From the NCBI GenBank assembly GCA_024234165.1, contig JACKOP010000001.1, forward strand, positions 434,001 through 498,000: DNA of 64,000 nucleotides, given 5' to 3'. Shown one piece after another: positions 19,064 through 27,493 of the stretch; within the stretch, counting starts at the first letter, position 1, and each line of letters begins with the position of its first letter. The position numbers were made by a program, and so were the translations under genes. The DNA comes from Pseudomonadales bacterium (lineage in GTDB: Bacteria; Pseudomonadota; Gammaproteobacteria; Pseudomonadales; UBA5518). The notes under the pieces are model-generated. The model was not told the DNA's origin. It did not search any database and saw nothing but the letters and a program-made list of their open reading frames with translations.

Positions 19064-20005
19064 TTACTGCTTCAGGGCATGACGCAGGTAGCCACCAGCA
19101 ACGCGCAGCGTTTCCAGCAGACCGTAACGTCCACGCACGTTGCAGCCCTCGCAGAGATCCACAAGCTCCGGCATCCGCTCACGTCGTTGCAGGGCCTCGC
19201 GCACACTCATTTGGGCGACGTGCCCGATCGGATGGGCGTGGGCGACATCGTTGAAGCAGTACTGGTAGCTGCCGTCGGCGGCAACCGGCAACACCGTGTT
19301 GCGAGGCAGGCAGCGAAAGCGGTTGCAGCGCCACTGACCAAACACGTCATGGAGCGAAGGGATGAAATCGAATTCCTGGCTGCGAAGCCCGTACTTCGCG
19401 ATGATCTGTCGCAACTGCAGTCCCGGATCGGCTTCTTCGTGCATGGCTCCGGCACGGTCATAGAGCGTTGGTGACATCGTCAGCAGCGTGACGCCACGCC
19501 CGCGCAGCCAGGCGATGGTTTGTTCCAGCGATGCAAGGCAGGCAGTGAGCGGAGTCAGACTGATTGCCAGTCGTGTGTGCTGCAGTCGCGCCTGCGCAAG
19601 TTCGATGTTGCGCATCACACGCTGATGGTCGAGGTTCACATGCACGCTTTGGTACACCTCGGGATCAACGCTGGAAAACGATATGACCAGCATGTGCAGC
19701 AGCCCATCGAGTGCCAGGAGCCGCTCTTCATCAAGCAAATGACCGTTGCTCACCATGTCGAGACGCACCCGCGCACCGCGCAGGATTTCGATGCAATCAC
19801 GCCAGCGCGGATGCGTGGTGGGTTCACCGTAACCGGCAATCACGACGCGATACACATCCTGCGGTTCGAGTCGTTCGACCACCCGCTGCAGGACGTCGAG
19901 CTGCATGGGACGTGGTGATGCAACTGTCTCGCGCGGACACATCACGCACAGAGCGTTGCACTTCGCCGTCAGTTCCAGGTTCACCGTGACACGGTAGCTG
20001 CCCAT
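19064..20005 (-). CDS. Radical SAM protein with a SPASM-like cysteine-rich C-terminus
   Basis: A 313-residue radical S-adenosylmethionine enzyme. The [4Fe-4S] motif CxxxCxxC is Cys16, Cys20, Cys23, followed by a GEPT motif (about residues 60-63). Extra cysteines near the C-terminus (CNRFRC, YQYC, CEGC) suggest an auxiliary cluster as in SPASM/twitch proteins, which act on peptides or small molecules. It follows a PNPOx-like gene by eight bases on the minus strand and is convergent with the RND operon. No precursor peptide gene is obvious nearby. The reaction is unknown. The unit is preceded by its own PmrA/QseB-type box. Confidence 0.88.
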   Translation of the reverse strand: MGSYRVTVNLELTAKCNALCVMCPRETVASPRPMQLDVLQRVVERLEPQDVYRVVIAGYGEPTTHPRWRDCIEILRGARVRLDMVSNGHLLDEERLLALDGLLHMLVISFSSVDPEVYQSVHVNLDHQRVMRNIELAQARLQHTRLAISLTPLTACLASLEQTIAWLRGRGVTLLTMSPTLYDRAGAMHEEADPGLQLRQIIAKYGLRSQEFDFIPSLHDVFGQWRCNRFRCLPRNTVLPVAADGSYQYCFNDVAHAHPIGHVAQMSVREALQRRERMPELVDLCEGCNVRGRYGLLETLRVAGGYLRHALKQ

Positions 20006-20013
20006 GAATCACC

Positions 20014-20532
20014 TCAACCGCGTGTTGCCGCCGGCACCAGACGGGGTACGTGCGCTGCGCAGTTGGGCACCACCTGTTCCACCTGCACGCGCACCACCCG
20101 TCGCACGTGTGGAAGACGCGAGAACAGTTCGAGCTGGGCAATGCCATCGTGGATGGTGGCACTCCCGTTCACGCGCAACCGTGCGCCATCGGCGAAGTCG
20201 ATGAACAACAGGCCGACGTACGGGTTGTCGAGGATGTTGCCTAGACTCATGAACGCATGATTGCCGTCGAAGTCGGCGAAGACGAGCGTGTGTGGATCGA
20301 TGATGCGCACCAGGCCGGGGCCGCCGCCCTTGAACGAGCAGTCGCAGTGGCCGTCGCGATCACTGGTCGCAAGGAAGAAGAACGGCACCGCCTCGACGCG
20401 CGTGTGGTACTGCGGCGGGATCTCGGTCCATAGCAGGCGGGTGATCCGCGCCTCGTCCCATACTGCCGGATTGCCCCAGCGTCGTTGTGCATCACGTTCG
20501 CTGTCGCCAAATACATCATGCCAGTCGTGCAT
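20014..20532 (-). CDS. Pyridoxamine 5'-phosphate oxidase-like flavin protein
   Basis: A 172-residue split-barrel protein of the PNPOx-like family (FMN or F420 binding). Recognisable features include the PPQYHTRVEAVPFFFLATSD core strand region, an FKGGGPG loop, and DNPYVGLLFIDF. It is probably a flavin-dependent oxidase or reductase; the vitamin B6 enzyme itself is longer and has other motifs. It is first in a two-gene unit with the radical SAM gene and divergent from the hemolysin-family operon; the shared 193-base intergenic region holds two regulatory boxes. The physiological substrate is unknown. Confidence 0.8.
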   Translation of the reverse strand: MHDWHDVFGDSERDAQRRWGNPAVWDEARITRLLWTEIPPQYHTRVEAVPFFFLATSDRDGHCDCSFKGGGPGLVRIIDPHTLVFADFDGNHAFMSLGNILDNPYVGLLFIDFADGARLRVNGSATIHDGIAQLELFSRLPHVRRVVRVQVEQVVPNCAAHVPRLVPAATRG

Positions 20533-20604
20533 CGTTCCTCCTGCCGGATCGTCCGGACGATGCCCCTTCAGTCCGGGCGCGGGGCAGATGATGCACCGCG
20601 CTTG

Positions 20605-20621
20605 CTTAACCGGACCTTAGG
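20605..20621 (-). promoter_or_regulatory. PmrA/QseB-type box facing the PNPOx/radical SAM unit
   Basis: Read on the minus strand the sequence is CCTAAG, five bases, GTTAAG: one half-site is perfect and the other has one mismatch to TTAAG. It is 73 bases upstream of the PNPOx-like start codon and points toward it. A separate, better box for the opposite direction lies 28 bases away. Confidence 0.5.
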
Positions 20622-20648
20622 CTGCGCACGAATGCCGGGTGCCGGACG

Positions 20649-20665
20649 CTTAAGCCGTCGTTAAG
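20649..20665 (+). promoter_or_regulatory. PmrA/QseB-type box upstream of the ten-gene operon
   Basis: CTTAAG (20649-20654) and GTTAAG (20660-20665) are in tandem with exactly five bases between, the canonical PmrA-box arrangement. A possible -10 (TAGTCT, 20676-20681) follows by ten bases, as expected if the regulator substitutes for a -35. The first gene starts at 20726. The operon encodes a regulator of the matching family, so positive autoregulation is likely. Confidence 0.65.
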
Positions 20666-20725
20666 GTCCGCTGTCTAGTCTGTGCGTCGATACGGGTACA
20701 CCGGGCGAGCGTCCAGGCTGCAGCA

Positions 20726-21436
20726 ATGATGTTGGTGTCGGTGGATGGTGAGCGGTCCGAACGGGAGCAGCGGGTGTTCGTGCGTTCGCTGGAAAGATTC
20801 GGTGAAAACAGATCGCACTTCGACCTGCTGCGGCCTGGTGAACCCGGACGAGTCGAGCTGGAACATTTCATCTACGAACGCTTCGAAGCCATACACGGTG
20901 CGCGCGTCACCAGCTTCATGCCGTTGCTGCTCGGCATGTGGTCGGGCTCCGCATGCCGGGCGGCGCTTGGAATCCGTCGGGCCAGCGAAGGGCGACTGTT
21001 TCTCGAAGACTATCTCGACCAGCCAGCGGAACAGGTGATCGCGGGCATTCGCCACATGCCGGTACTGCGTACGACGCTGGTAGAGATCGGCAATCTGGTC
21101 TCTGGCCCCGGCGCCTCCACGCCGTTGCTGTATCTGTTGTTGCTGGCGGTGCTCGCCCGCGCTGGGTATCGCTGGCTGATGTTCGTGGCGACACCGGAAG
21201 TGCAGCGCGGCATCCGTGCGTTGGGACTCGAGATCGACGCGGTGTGTCCAGCCGACCCAGGCCGGATCGCGAATGTTGCGGCATGGGGCAGCTATTACGC
21301 CGTTCATCCGCAGGTGATGCTGGGTTGTGTCGAGGATGGCATGCGGCATTGCACTGCTGATGCGCATCTTGCTGACGCCCTGATACGTGCGGACGCGTCG
21401 ATTGCGACACTTGCGTCGCGGCTGGGTGCACCGTGA
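20726..21436 (+). CDS. Thermostable-hemolysin (delta-VPH) family protein
   Basis: A 236-residue protein matching the T_hemolysin family: FIYERFEAIHGARVTSFMP, a central ALGIR, LFLEDYLD and EIGNLVS. The order of these blocks recalls acyl-homoserine-lactone synthases and GNAT-fold acyltransferases, so enzymatic acyl transfer is more plausible than pore formation. No signal peptide is present, which also argues against a secreted toxin. First gene of a long operon; its stop overlaps the ligase start (GTGA). Family assignment is good; activity is inference. Confidence 0.82.
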   Translation: MMLVSVDGERSEREQRVFVRSLERFGENRSHFDLLRPGEPGRVELEHFIYERFEAIHGARVTSFMPLLLGMWSGSACRAALGIRRASEGRLFLEDYLDQPAEQVIAGIRHMPVLRTTLVEIGNLVSGPGASTPLLYLLLLAVLARAGYRWLMFVATPEVQRGIRALGLEIDAVCPADPGRIANVAAWGSYYAVHPQVMLGCVEDGMRHCTADAHLADALIRADASIATLASRLGAP

Positions 21437-22953
21437 GCAGTGAGGCCGACAATCTGTGCGCACGGCTTCCAGGAGACGCCGACAACCGTATGCGGTTGAG
21501 CGCGGACAACGGTGATTCACTGTCGCTGAGCGAACTGGCGCGCGAGGCTGCTGCCCTTGCCTCCGCCATCCGCATTGCGGGTGGCACGCGCGTCGCCCTG
21601 CTGGCTCGAAATGGCATCGCGTGGATCGTCGCCGATATTGCCTGCCAGATCGCAGCGGTGCCGCTGCTGCCGGTACCCGGCTTCTTCTCGCCAACCCAGA
21701 GTGCGCACGCCTTGCATGAGGCCGGGGTGGATCTGCTGCTGTGCGACCACCATGCTCGACACGATCAACAGCGTCTGCTTGCCGAACTCGACGGACATCT
21801 GCAGCCTGGTAGCGGGTGCTGCGGACTGCGTGTGTTGCGACTGGCAACGAACTCTCCAGATGGCAACGAATCGCTGCCCTTGGGTACTGGCAAGATAACC
21901 TATACCTCGGGCTCGACGGGTGCGCCCAAAGGCGTCTGCCTCAGCAATGCGCGGTTGCTGCGCCAGGCCGCCGCACTGGCGCAAATCGTGGGCGTTGAAC
22001 GCCCGCGGCATCTGTCGCTGCTGCCCTTGTCGGTGCTGCTGGAGAACGTCGCCGGTGCCTACGCAGCCCTGCTTGCCGGTGGCGAAGTGCTGCTGCCGGA
22101 CCTGGCACGTATCGGGATCCGCGGCAGTTCTTCCGTCGCTGCGCCAGCCTTGCTCTCTGCGCTCGATGAGCTGCAGCCGCAGACCCTGATTCTGATCCCG
22201 CAGCTGCTGAAAATGCTGGTGCACGCGTGTGGTCGCGGCTGGCGGCCACCGTCGAGCCTGCGTTTCGTTGCAGTCGGCGGTGCACACGTGGCCGCCAGCC
22301 AGATCCTGCGGGCACGCGAGTACGGCATCCCCGCCTACGAGGGCTACGGCCTGTCGGAATGCGTATCGGTCGTCACACTGAACACCCCGCATGCTGATCG
22401 GCCCGGCAGTGCCGGCAGAGCGTTGCCGCACCTGGATGTGGTGACTCGTGACGGTGAGCTGATGATTTCCGGCAACCCGTTCCTCGGCTATGTCGGGAAG
22501 CGTGCGAGCTGGCATCCGCGCACGATCGCCAGCGGTGACCTCGGGTATCTGGACGATGAGGGTTTCCTGCATCTGCAAGGACGGCGCAGCAACGTATTGA
22601 TCAGCAGTTACGGGCGCAATATCAGTCCGGAATGGGTCGAAAGCGAACTTGCTGCAGACGCAGTGATCGACCAGTGCATCGTATTTGGCGAGGCGCGGCC
22701 GTTTCTGGTAGCACTGGTATGGGCAGATGCCAGTGCGACCGACGCGATGATCGCAAGCCGGATCGAAACCACCAACGCGATGCTTCCTGACTACGCACGG
22801 GTGCAACGCTGGCTGCGTCTCGAAACGCCATTGACACACGCAGACGGGTTGCTGACTGTCAACGGCAAACCGCAACGTACAGCGATCGCTGAAATCTTCG
22901 AGGCGCAGATCGCGCGGCTGTACGGTGAATCGACGGAGCTTTGCCGAACATGA
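21433..22953 (+). CDS. AMP-forming acyl-CoA/ACP synthetase (ANL family)
   Basis: A 506-residue adenylating enzyme that should activate a carboxylic acid with ATP as acyl-AMP and transfer it to CoA or another acceptor. ANL motifs: A3 YTSGSTGAPKGV (about residues 156-167), A5 YEGYGLSE (about 303-310), A7 SGDLGYLDDEG, A8 GRRSNVLISSYGRNISPE, and a C-terminal NGK lysine (A10). It starts with GTG overlapping the hemolysin-family stop and overlaps the oxidase start (ATGA). Context with an UndA-like oxidase and an SDR suggests a fatty-acyl substrate. A dedicated carrier protein is not seen nearby. Confidence 0.9.
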   Translation: MSSEADNLCARLPGDADNRMRLSADNGDSLSLSELAREAAALASAIRIAGGTRVALLARNGIAWIVADIACQIAAVPLLPVPGFFSPTQSAHALHEAGVDLLLCDHHARHDQQRLLAELDGHLQPGSGCCGLRVLRLATNSPDGNESLPLGTGKITYTSGSTGAPKGVCLSNARLLRQAAALAQIVGVERPRHLSLLPLSVLLENVAGAYAALLAGGEVLLPDLARIGIRGSSSVAAPALLSALDELQPQTLILIPQLLKMLVHACGRGWRPPSSLRFVAVGGAHVAASQILRAREYGIPAYEGYGLSECVSVVTLNTPHADRPGSAGRALPHLDVVTRDGELMISGNPFLGYVGKRASWHPRTIASGDLGYLDDEGFLHLQGRRSNVLISSYGRNISPEWVESELAADAVIDQCIVFGEARPFLVALVWADASATDAMIASRIETTNAMLPDYARVQRWLRLETPLTHADGLLTVNGKPQRTAIAEIFEAQIARLYGESTELCRT

Positions 22954-23630
22954 CGTTTTATGAAGAACTCGCGCGCGAGACAGCGACCGAACGGCAGTAC
23001 CTGCTCTCCTCGCCAATCATCATCCATGCCCTGGAAGGCAAGGTCGACCTGGTCGACTATATGTCGTTTCTGACGCAGGCGTACCACCATGTTCGGCATA
23101 CGGTCCCGTTGCTGATGGCAACCGGTGCGCAGCTGCCGGACGAAAAGGAGTGGCTACGCGAGGCCGTCGCCGGGTATATCCGCGAGGAGCTGGGGCACCA
23201 GGAGTGGGTGTTGAACGATATCGCAGCCTGCGGTTTCGACCGCGAGGCTGCGCGTCGCAGCACGCCGAGTGCCGCCACCGAACTGATGGTCGCCTACGCA
23301 TACGACACCATCCAGCGCGTCGATCCGCTCGGTTTCTTTGGCATGGTCTATGTGCTTGAGGGAACCAGCATCACGGTTGCGTCGCAGGCGGCTGGCATCA
23401 TCCGCGAACGACTCGGGCTGCCCGAGAGCGCATTCACGTACCTGAGCTCGCATGGTTCGCTGGATGTCGGACACATGCGCTTCTTCGAGTCACTGATGAA
23501 TCGCATCGACGATCAGTGTGAACGCGCGATCATCGTGCATGCTGCACGGATGTTCTTTGCACTGTATGCAAACGTGTTCCGCACGCTGCCGCTGCCGGAT
23601 TTCGTGCGCGACGCGACGTCTGTTGCCTGA
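22950..23630 (+). CDS. Haem-oxygenase-like diiron/iron oxidase (HDO superfamily, UndA-like ligands)
   Basis: A 226-residue all-helical protein of the TenA/haem-oxygenase fold. Candidate iron ligands are Glu80 and His83 (ExxH), Glu137 (LEG), and His168, Asp172, His175. The E-x2-H and H-x3-D-x2-H spacings equal those of UndA, which makes 1-undecene from lauric acid, and of other HDO enzymes. Start ATG 22950 overlaps the ligase stop; an upstream TTG is less likely. A fatty-acid-derived substrate is inferred from ligand pattern and the neighbouring ligase. C-N cleaving or N-oxygenating HDOs remain alternatives. Confidence 0.8.
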   Translation: MTFYEELARETATERQYLLSSPIIIHALEGKVDLVDYMSFLTQAYHHVRHTVPLLMATGAQLPDEKEWLREAVAGYIREELGHQEWVLNDIAACGFDREAARRSTPSAATELMVAYAYDTIQRVDPLGFFGMVYVLEGTSITVASQAAGIIRERLGLPESAFTYLSSHGSLDVGHMRFFESLMNRIDDQCERAIIVHAARMFFALYANVFRTLPLPDFVRDATSVA

Positions 23631-23647
23631 GCCAGGAGGAAGTGCAG

Positions 23648-24460
23648 ATGGATGGATCCGGCCGGAAGGTGCTGCTTACCGGAGCCAGCGGCGGTATCGG
23701 GCGCGCGATCGCACACCAGCTCGCGGATACGGGTGCGCGCCTGTTGCTGAGCGCACGTGACGCCATACGACTCGCTGAACTCGCACGCGAACTGCCGCAG
23801 GACACGGTTACAGTCGTAGCCGATATCACGTCGACCATCGACAGGGCTGCGTTGGTGCAGGCGGCGCACGAGATGGGCATCGACATGGTCATCCACAACG
23901 CCGGGGTACAGGAGTTCGGCCTCTTCCAGCAGCAGGATCCCGGGGTGCTGCAGCAGCAGCTCGAATTGAACCTGTGCGCACCCATGCTGCTGAGCCGCGA
24001 GCTGTTGCCGCTCTTGCTGCAGCAGGAGACGGCTGCGCTGGTGTTCATCGGATCTACTTTCGGCAGCATCGGACACCCCGGCTTTGCCGCGTATTGCGCC
24101 AGCAAGTTCGGGCTGCGTGGTCTGGCAGAGTGCCTGCGGCGAGAGCTGGCTGATACCGGTGTACGTGTGCATTACCTGGCACCGCGCGCGACCCGCACTG
24201 CGCTGAACGGACCGCGTGTGGACGCACTGAACAAGGCGCTGGGCAACGCTACGGATGAGCCGGAAGTCGTAGCTGGCGAACTTCTGCGCTTGCTGGCGCA
24301 TGAGCGCAGTTCCGAGCGCTTCGTTGGCTGGCCCGAAAAGCTGTTCGTTCGCATCAACGCCGTGCTGCCACGCATCGTCGATTCCGCGCTGGCCGGCAAA
24401 CTGGCCATCGTTCGTCGTTTCGCATCGCCTGAGACGTCTTTTGAGAGGACCGACACATGA
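23648..24460 (+). CDS. Short-chain dehydrogenase/reductase
   Basis: A 270-residue classical SDR. The NAD(P) motif TGASGGIG is at residues 11-18, NAG at 84-86, and the catalytic triad is Ser136, Tyr149, Lys153. A strong AGGAGG site precedes ATG 23648, 17 bases after the oxidase stop. The C-terminus carries an unusually long basic/hydrophobic extension (WPEKLFVRINAVLPRIVD), seen in SDRs that act on lipid substrates. It probably reduces a keto or acyl intermediate of the operon's product. The stop overlaps the next start (ATGA). Confidence 0.88.
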   Translation: MDGSGRKVLLTGASGGIGRAIAHQLADTGARLLLSARDAIRLAELARELPQDTVTVVADITSTIDRAALVQAAHEMGIDMVIHNAGVQEFGLFQQQDPGVLQQQLELNLCAPMLLSRELLPLLLQQETAALVFIGSTFGSIGHPGFAAYCASKFGLRGLAECLRRELADTGVRVHYLAPRATRTALNGPRVDALNKALGNATDEPEVVAGELLRLLAHERSSERFVGWPEKLFVRINAVLPRIVDSALAGKLAIVRRFASPETSFERTDT

Positions 24461-25104
24461 AACGCATCGCCTTTCTTTTGTTCATCCTGTGCCTGGGAAC
24501 ACTACGTGTTGGCACGGCATCCGCCAGTCTCGAGGACGACATCACCCATCTGCAGACGCGCTGGGCAGAAGTCAATTACCAGTTGGAGGGCAAAGCACAA
24601 CTGTCGGCGTTCGAGCAGCTTGTGGCGGAAGCGGATAGTGTTACGGCTGCATACCCCGAGCGTGCCGAGGGCTGGATCTGGAGCGGCATCATCAAGTCCA
24701 CTTACGCGGGTGCGAACGGAGGGCTCGGCGCCCTGTCACTCGCGAAGGCGTCAAGGAAGGACCTCGAACAGGCCATTGCAATCGACCCACAGGCTCTTGC
24801 AGGAGCAGCCTGCACAAGCCTGGGCACCTTGTATTACAGTGTCCCGGGCTGGCCTGTCGGGTTCGGTGATCGGCGCAAGGCCGAGCAACTGTTGAAGCGC
24901 GCACTGAGCATCGACCCGCAGGGAATCGACAGCAACTACTTCTATGGCGATTTCCTGTTACGCCAGAAGCGTTACGATGACGCGAGAAAACATCTGCTGC
25001 TGGCGCAGCATGCAGCGCCACGCCCCGGTCGTGAAGTGGCTGATGCGGGCAGGCAACGGGAAATTGCTGCGGCGCTCGAGCGGATCGTGAAGGAAACTCG
25101 TTGA
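24457..25104 (+). CDS. Exported TPR-repeat protein
   Basis: A 215-residue protein with a signal peptide (cleavage near ASA, residue 23) and two or three TPR-like helical pairs (about 60-190), with the typical A..DP turn in LEQAIAIDPQALA and LLKRALSIDPQG. Likely periplasmic. ATGA overlap with the SDR gene puts it in the same operon. Similar TPR proteins accompany hemolysin-family gene sets, but I cannot assign a function. It may scaffold the envelope part of the system. Confidence 0.75.
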   Translation: MKRIAFLLFILCLGTLRVGTASASLEDDITHLQTRWAEVNYQLEGKAQLSAFEQLVAEADSVTAAYPERAEGWIWSGIIKSTYAGANGGLGALSLAKASRKDLEQAIAIDPQALAGAACTSLGTLYYSVPGWPVGFGDRRKAEQLLKRALSIDPQGIDSNYFYGDFLLRQKRYDDARKHLLLAQHAAPRPGREVADAGRQREIAAALERIVKETR

Positions 25105-25153
25105 GGAAATACACGGATCCGTTTGTGGATGCCGTTGGACACGGTCGTTTGTG

Positions 25154-25813
25154 ATGCGGATTCTCCTGGTCGAAGACGATGCAGCACTCGCGAACGGTCT
25201 GGCACGAGCGTTGCGCGCGCATGCCCACGTGGTGAACCACGTAAGCGAAGGTCGCGTTGCACTTGCGGCGCTGCGGGCCGAGACTCCGGATGTCGTCGTA
25301 CTCGACCTCGGCCTACCGGATCTGGACGGATTGCAGGTGCTGCGACGTATCCGTGAACGTGATCGCAGCCTGCCGGTGCTGGTACTCACGGCGCGTGCCA
25401 CGGTCGAAGATATCGTTGCGGGACTTGACCGGGGTGCAGACGATTACCTTGCGAAGCCGTTCGAGATGTCCGAGCTGCTGGCACGCTTGCGTGTGCTCGA
25501 ACGACGTCTCGGGATTGGCGACAGCAGCGAGATCCGGATTGGCAACGTCAGCCTGGACACTGCACGACTCGAGGTTCGCTGTGATGGAGTTCCGGTGGAA
25601 TTGTCGCGACGCGAGTACATGCTGCTGAAAACCCTGATGGAAAATGCAGGCAAGGTGCTTGGTCGCTCCAGTCTGGAATCGCGGCTGTACGGGTGGGGCG
25701 AGGAGGTGGCGAGCAATGCTCTCGAAGTGCATGTGCATCACCTGCGCCGCAAGCTCGGCGCGCAGCTCATCCAGACGGTGCGAGGCATAGGCTATCGGAT
25801 CCCTGTGCCTTGA
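25154..25813 (+). CDS. OmpR-family response regulator, PmrA/QseB subfamily
   Basis: A 219-residue DNA-binding response regulator. The receiver domain has the acidic pair at residues 8-9, phosphoacceptor Asp51 and Lys near 102. The C-terminal winged helix holds SNALEVHVHHLRRKLG and IQTVRGIGYR, sequences typical of the PmrA/QseB/TctD branch. That branch binds tandem TTAAG-N5-TTAAG boxes, three of which lie in this window. ATG 25154 is preferred over the adjoining GTG. It overlaps the sensor kinase start (TTGA). Confidence 0.93.
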   Translation: MRILLVEDDAALANGLARALRAHAHVVNHVSEGRVALAALRAETPDVVVLDLGLPDLDGLQVLRRIRERDRSLPVLVLTARATVEDIVAGLDRGADDYLAKPFEMSELLARLRVLERRLGIGDSSEIRIGNVSLDTARLEVRCDGVPVELSRREYMLLKTLMENAGKVLGRSSLESRLYGWGEEVASNALEVHVHHLRRKLGAQLIQTVRGIGYRIPVP

Positions 25814-27156
25814 GATCGATCCGCATCTTTCTGGTCGGTGCGACACTGGCGATGCTGGTGCTGGTGGTGTTCGTGTCTGCCGTGCAGGGTTACCGCGCAG
25901 GGATGGCCGAAACGGAGCGCGTATTCGACAGTCAACTGCAGGAGCAGGCACACCTTGCCGCCAGCGTGGACGACAGCCGATTCCCTGTGCTTGCCAACGC
26001 GACCAGTACGGCATTCCAGCGCTGGCTTCTGGCCCCGGGACAGCCACCTCAATTGCTGGCGCACACGCATAATGCCCCCGATACGGTGCTTGGCGTATTC
26101 GAGCCAGGCTTCGGGTATGCAAACTTCGGTGGCTATCGCTGGCGAACCTACGTTCACTTCGTTGCAGCCGGTGATGTCGTGGTGGCAGCAGCACGCATGG
26201 ACATTCGCTATCGCCTGGCGGATGACGTAGTCGTCGAGACCATCATGCCGATCGTGCTGTGGTTACCCCTGTCAGCCTTGTTGATCTGGTTCATTACGCG
26301 CCGCGGACTGCGACCGCTTGGATTACTTGCCGCGCAACTGCACGACAAACAGTCGCACGACCTGTCGGTAGTGGCGCTTGCAGAATGCCCGCAGGAACTA
26401 CAACCAGTGCTGGATTCGGTGAACCAGTTGCTGGAACGGCTGTGTGCGGCGTTCGAACGCGAAGAGCGTTTCGTCGCAGATGCCGCACACGAATTGCGAA
26501 CACCGATTGCCGTACTCAAGGTGCAACTGCATAACTTGCGTGAGCAGTTGACGGAGCACAGACCGGAACTCCAGGAGCTGGAGTCTGCAGTGGAGCGTAT
26601 GCACCGTCTGGTGGAACAAATCCTGATGCTGCATCGACTGGGCCCGGAACAGATGAAGCGGCGCTTCGAGGTGCTCGATCTGCACGCGCTGGTGCAAGGT
26701 GTGGCGGCCTCATGCTACGGCAGCATCGAGGCCCGTAATCAGCGCATGGAGCTCGTTGCCGACTCCGAGGCGCGTGAGGGTCGCGCAACGATTGCAGGCG
26801 ATCCCTTCTTGTTGGAGACGCTGACACGCAATCTGCTGGACAACGCGAACAAGTACACGCATGCCGGTGGGCAAATTCGGGTTTGCCTGTGCTGCGCGGA
26901 AACCAACGTCGTTCTTTGTGTAGAAGATGACGGGCCCGGCATTCTGCAGACGGCGCGCGAGCATATCTTTGATCGCTTCCACCGTGCCGGCGGCGATATG
27001 CACGCCTCGGGTGTGAGTGGATCCGGACTCGGGCTGGCGATCGTGCGTAACATCACCGAGCTGCACGGGGCACGCATCGAGGTTGGCGATTCGACGTTTG
27101 CCAGTGGAGTCAGTTTCACGGTGGTGTTCCGCCGCTACGCTGGCGTGAGGAATTGA
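25810..27156 (+). CDS. Sensor histidine kinase (QseC/PmrB-like)
   Basis: A 448-residue inner-membrane kinase starting at TTG 25810, which overlaps the regulator stop. Two membrane helices (about 6-26 and 144-164) bracket a periplasmic sensor of about 115 residues. HAMP-like linker, H-box AHELRTP with His227, N-box LLDNANKYT, G1 DDGPGI and G2 GSGLGLAIV follow. The ExxE iron-binding motif of PmrB is not seen in the sensor domain, so the stimulus is open. Neighbouring iron-permease and cupredoxin genes make a metal signal plausible. Confidence 0.93.
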   Translation: MRSIRIFLVGATLAMLVLVVFVSAVQGYRAGMAETERVFDSQLQEQAHLAASVDDSRFPVLANATSTAFQRWLLAPGQPPQLLAHTHNAPDTVLGVFEPGFGYANFGGYRWRTYVHFVAAGDVVVAAARMDIRYRLADDVVVETIMPIVLWLPLSALLIWFITRRGLRPLGLLAAQLHDKQSHDLSVVALAECPQELQPVLDSVNQLLERLCAAFEREERFVADAAHELRTPIAVLKVQLHNLREQLTEHRPELQELESAVERMHRLVEQILMLHRLGPEQMKRRFEVLDLHALVQGVAASCYGSIEARNQRMELVADSEAREGRATIAGDPFLLETLTRNLLDNANKYTHAGGQIRVCLCCAETNVVLCVEDDGPGILQTAREHIFDRFHRAGGDMHASGVSGSGLGLAIVRNITELHGARIEVGDSTFASGVSFTVVFRRYAGVRN

Positions 27157-27486
27157 ATGATGCGCGGCTTCACTGCGGTTCTGCTGGGTTGGTTCTGGCC
27201 GGTTGCGGCAGTCGTGGCAGGTCAGGCAGAGTTCCAGCTCGAGATCCGTGACCACCTGTTCTTTCCATCTGAACTCGTGGTGCCGGCGAACACCAAGATC
27301 CGCCTGCTGATTACCAACCATGATCCAACCGCCGAGGAGTTCGAAAGCTATGAACTGAATCGGGAAAAGATCATACCGGGTGGGCGCACGGCGGTGATTT
27401 TCGTAGGTCCACTTGGACCCGGCGAGTATCCGTTTTTCGGTGAGTTCTTTCCGAATACTGCTCAAGGAAGACTGATCGCGAAATGA
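27157..27486 (+). CDS. Cupredoxin-fold periplasmic protein lacking the copper ligands
   Basis: A 109-residue protein with a signal peptide ending near residue 21 and a cupredoxin beta-sandwich (FFPSELVVPANTKIRLLITNHD, then a GPGEYPFFGEF strand). Type-1 copper proteins need Cys-His-His/Met; this protein has no cysteine, and the expected C-terminal Cys and His positions are FFGEFFPN. Only His33 and His55 remain, next to an acidic patch (Glu60, 61, 63). It lies seven bases before an FTR1-like permease gene, as in P19/EfeO-type iron systems, so it may bind iron or act structurally. Confidence 0.82.
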   Translation: MMRGFTAVLLGWFWPVAAVVAGQAEFQLEIRDHLFFPSELVVPANTKIRLLITNHDPTAEEFESYELNREKIIPGGRTAVIFVGPLGPGEYPFFGEFFPNTAQGRLIAK

Positions 27487-27493
27487 GGCGTGC

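Noticed and set aside
20726..21436. Reading the hemolysin-family protein as a secreted pore-forming toxin
   Set aside because: No export signal, motif order like acyltransferases, and an operon of lipid-acting enzymes argue against a toxin role.
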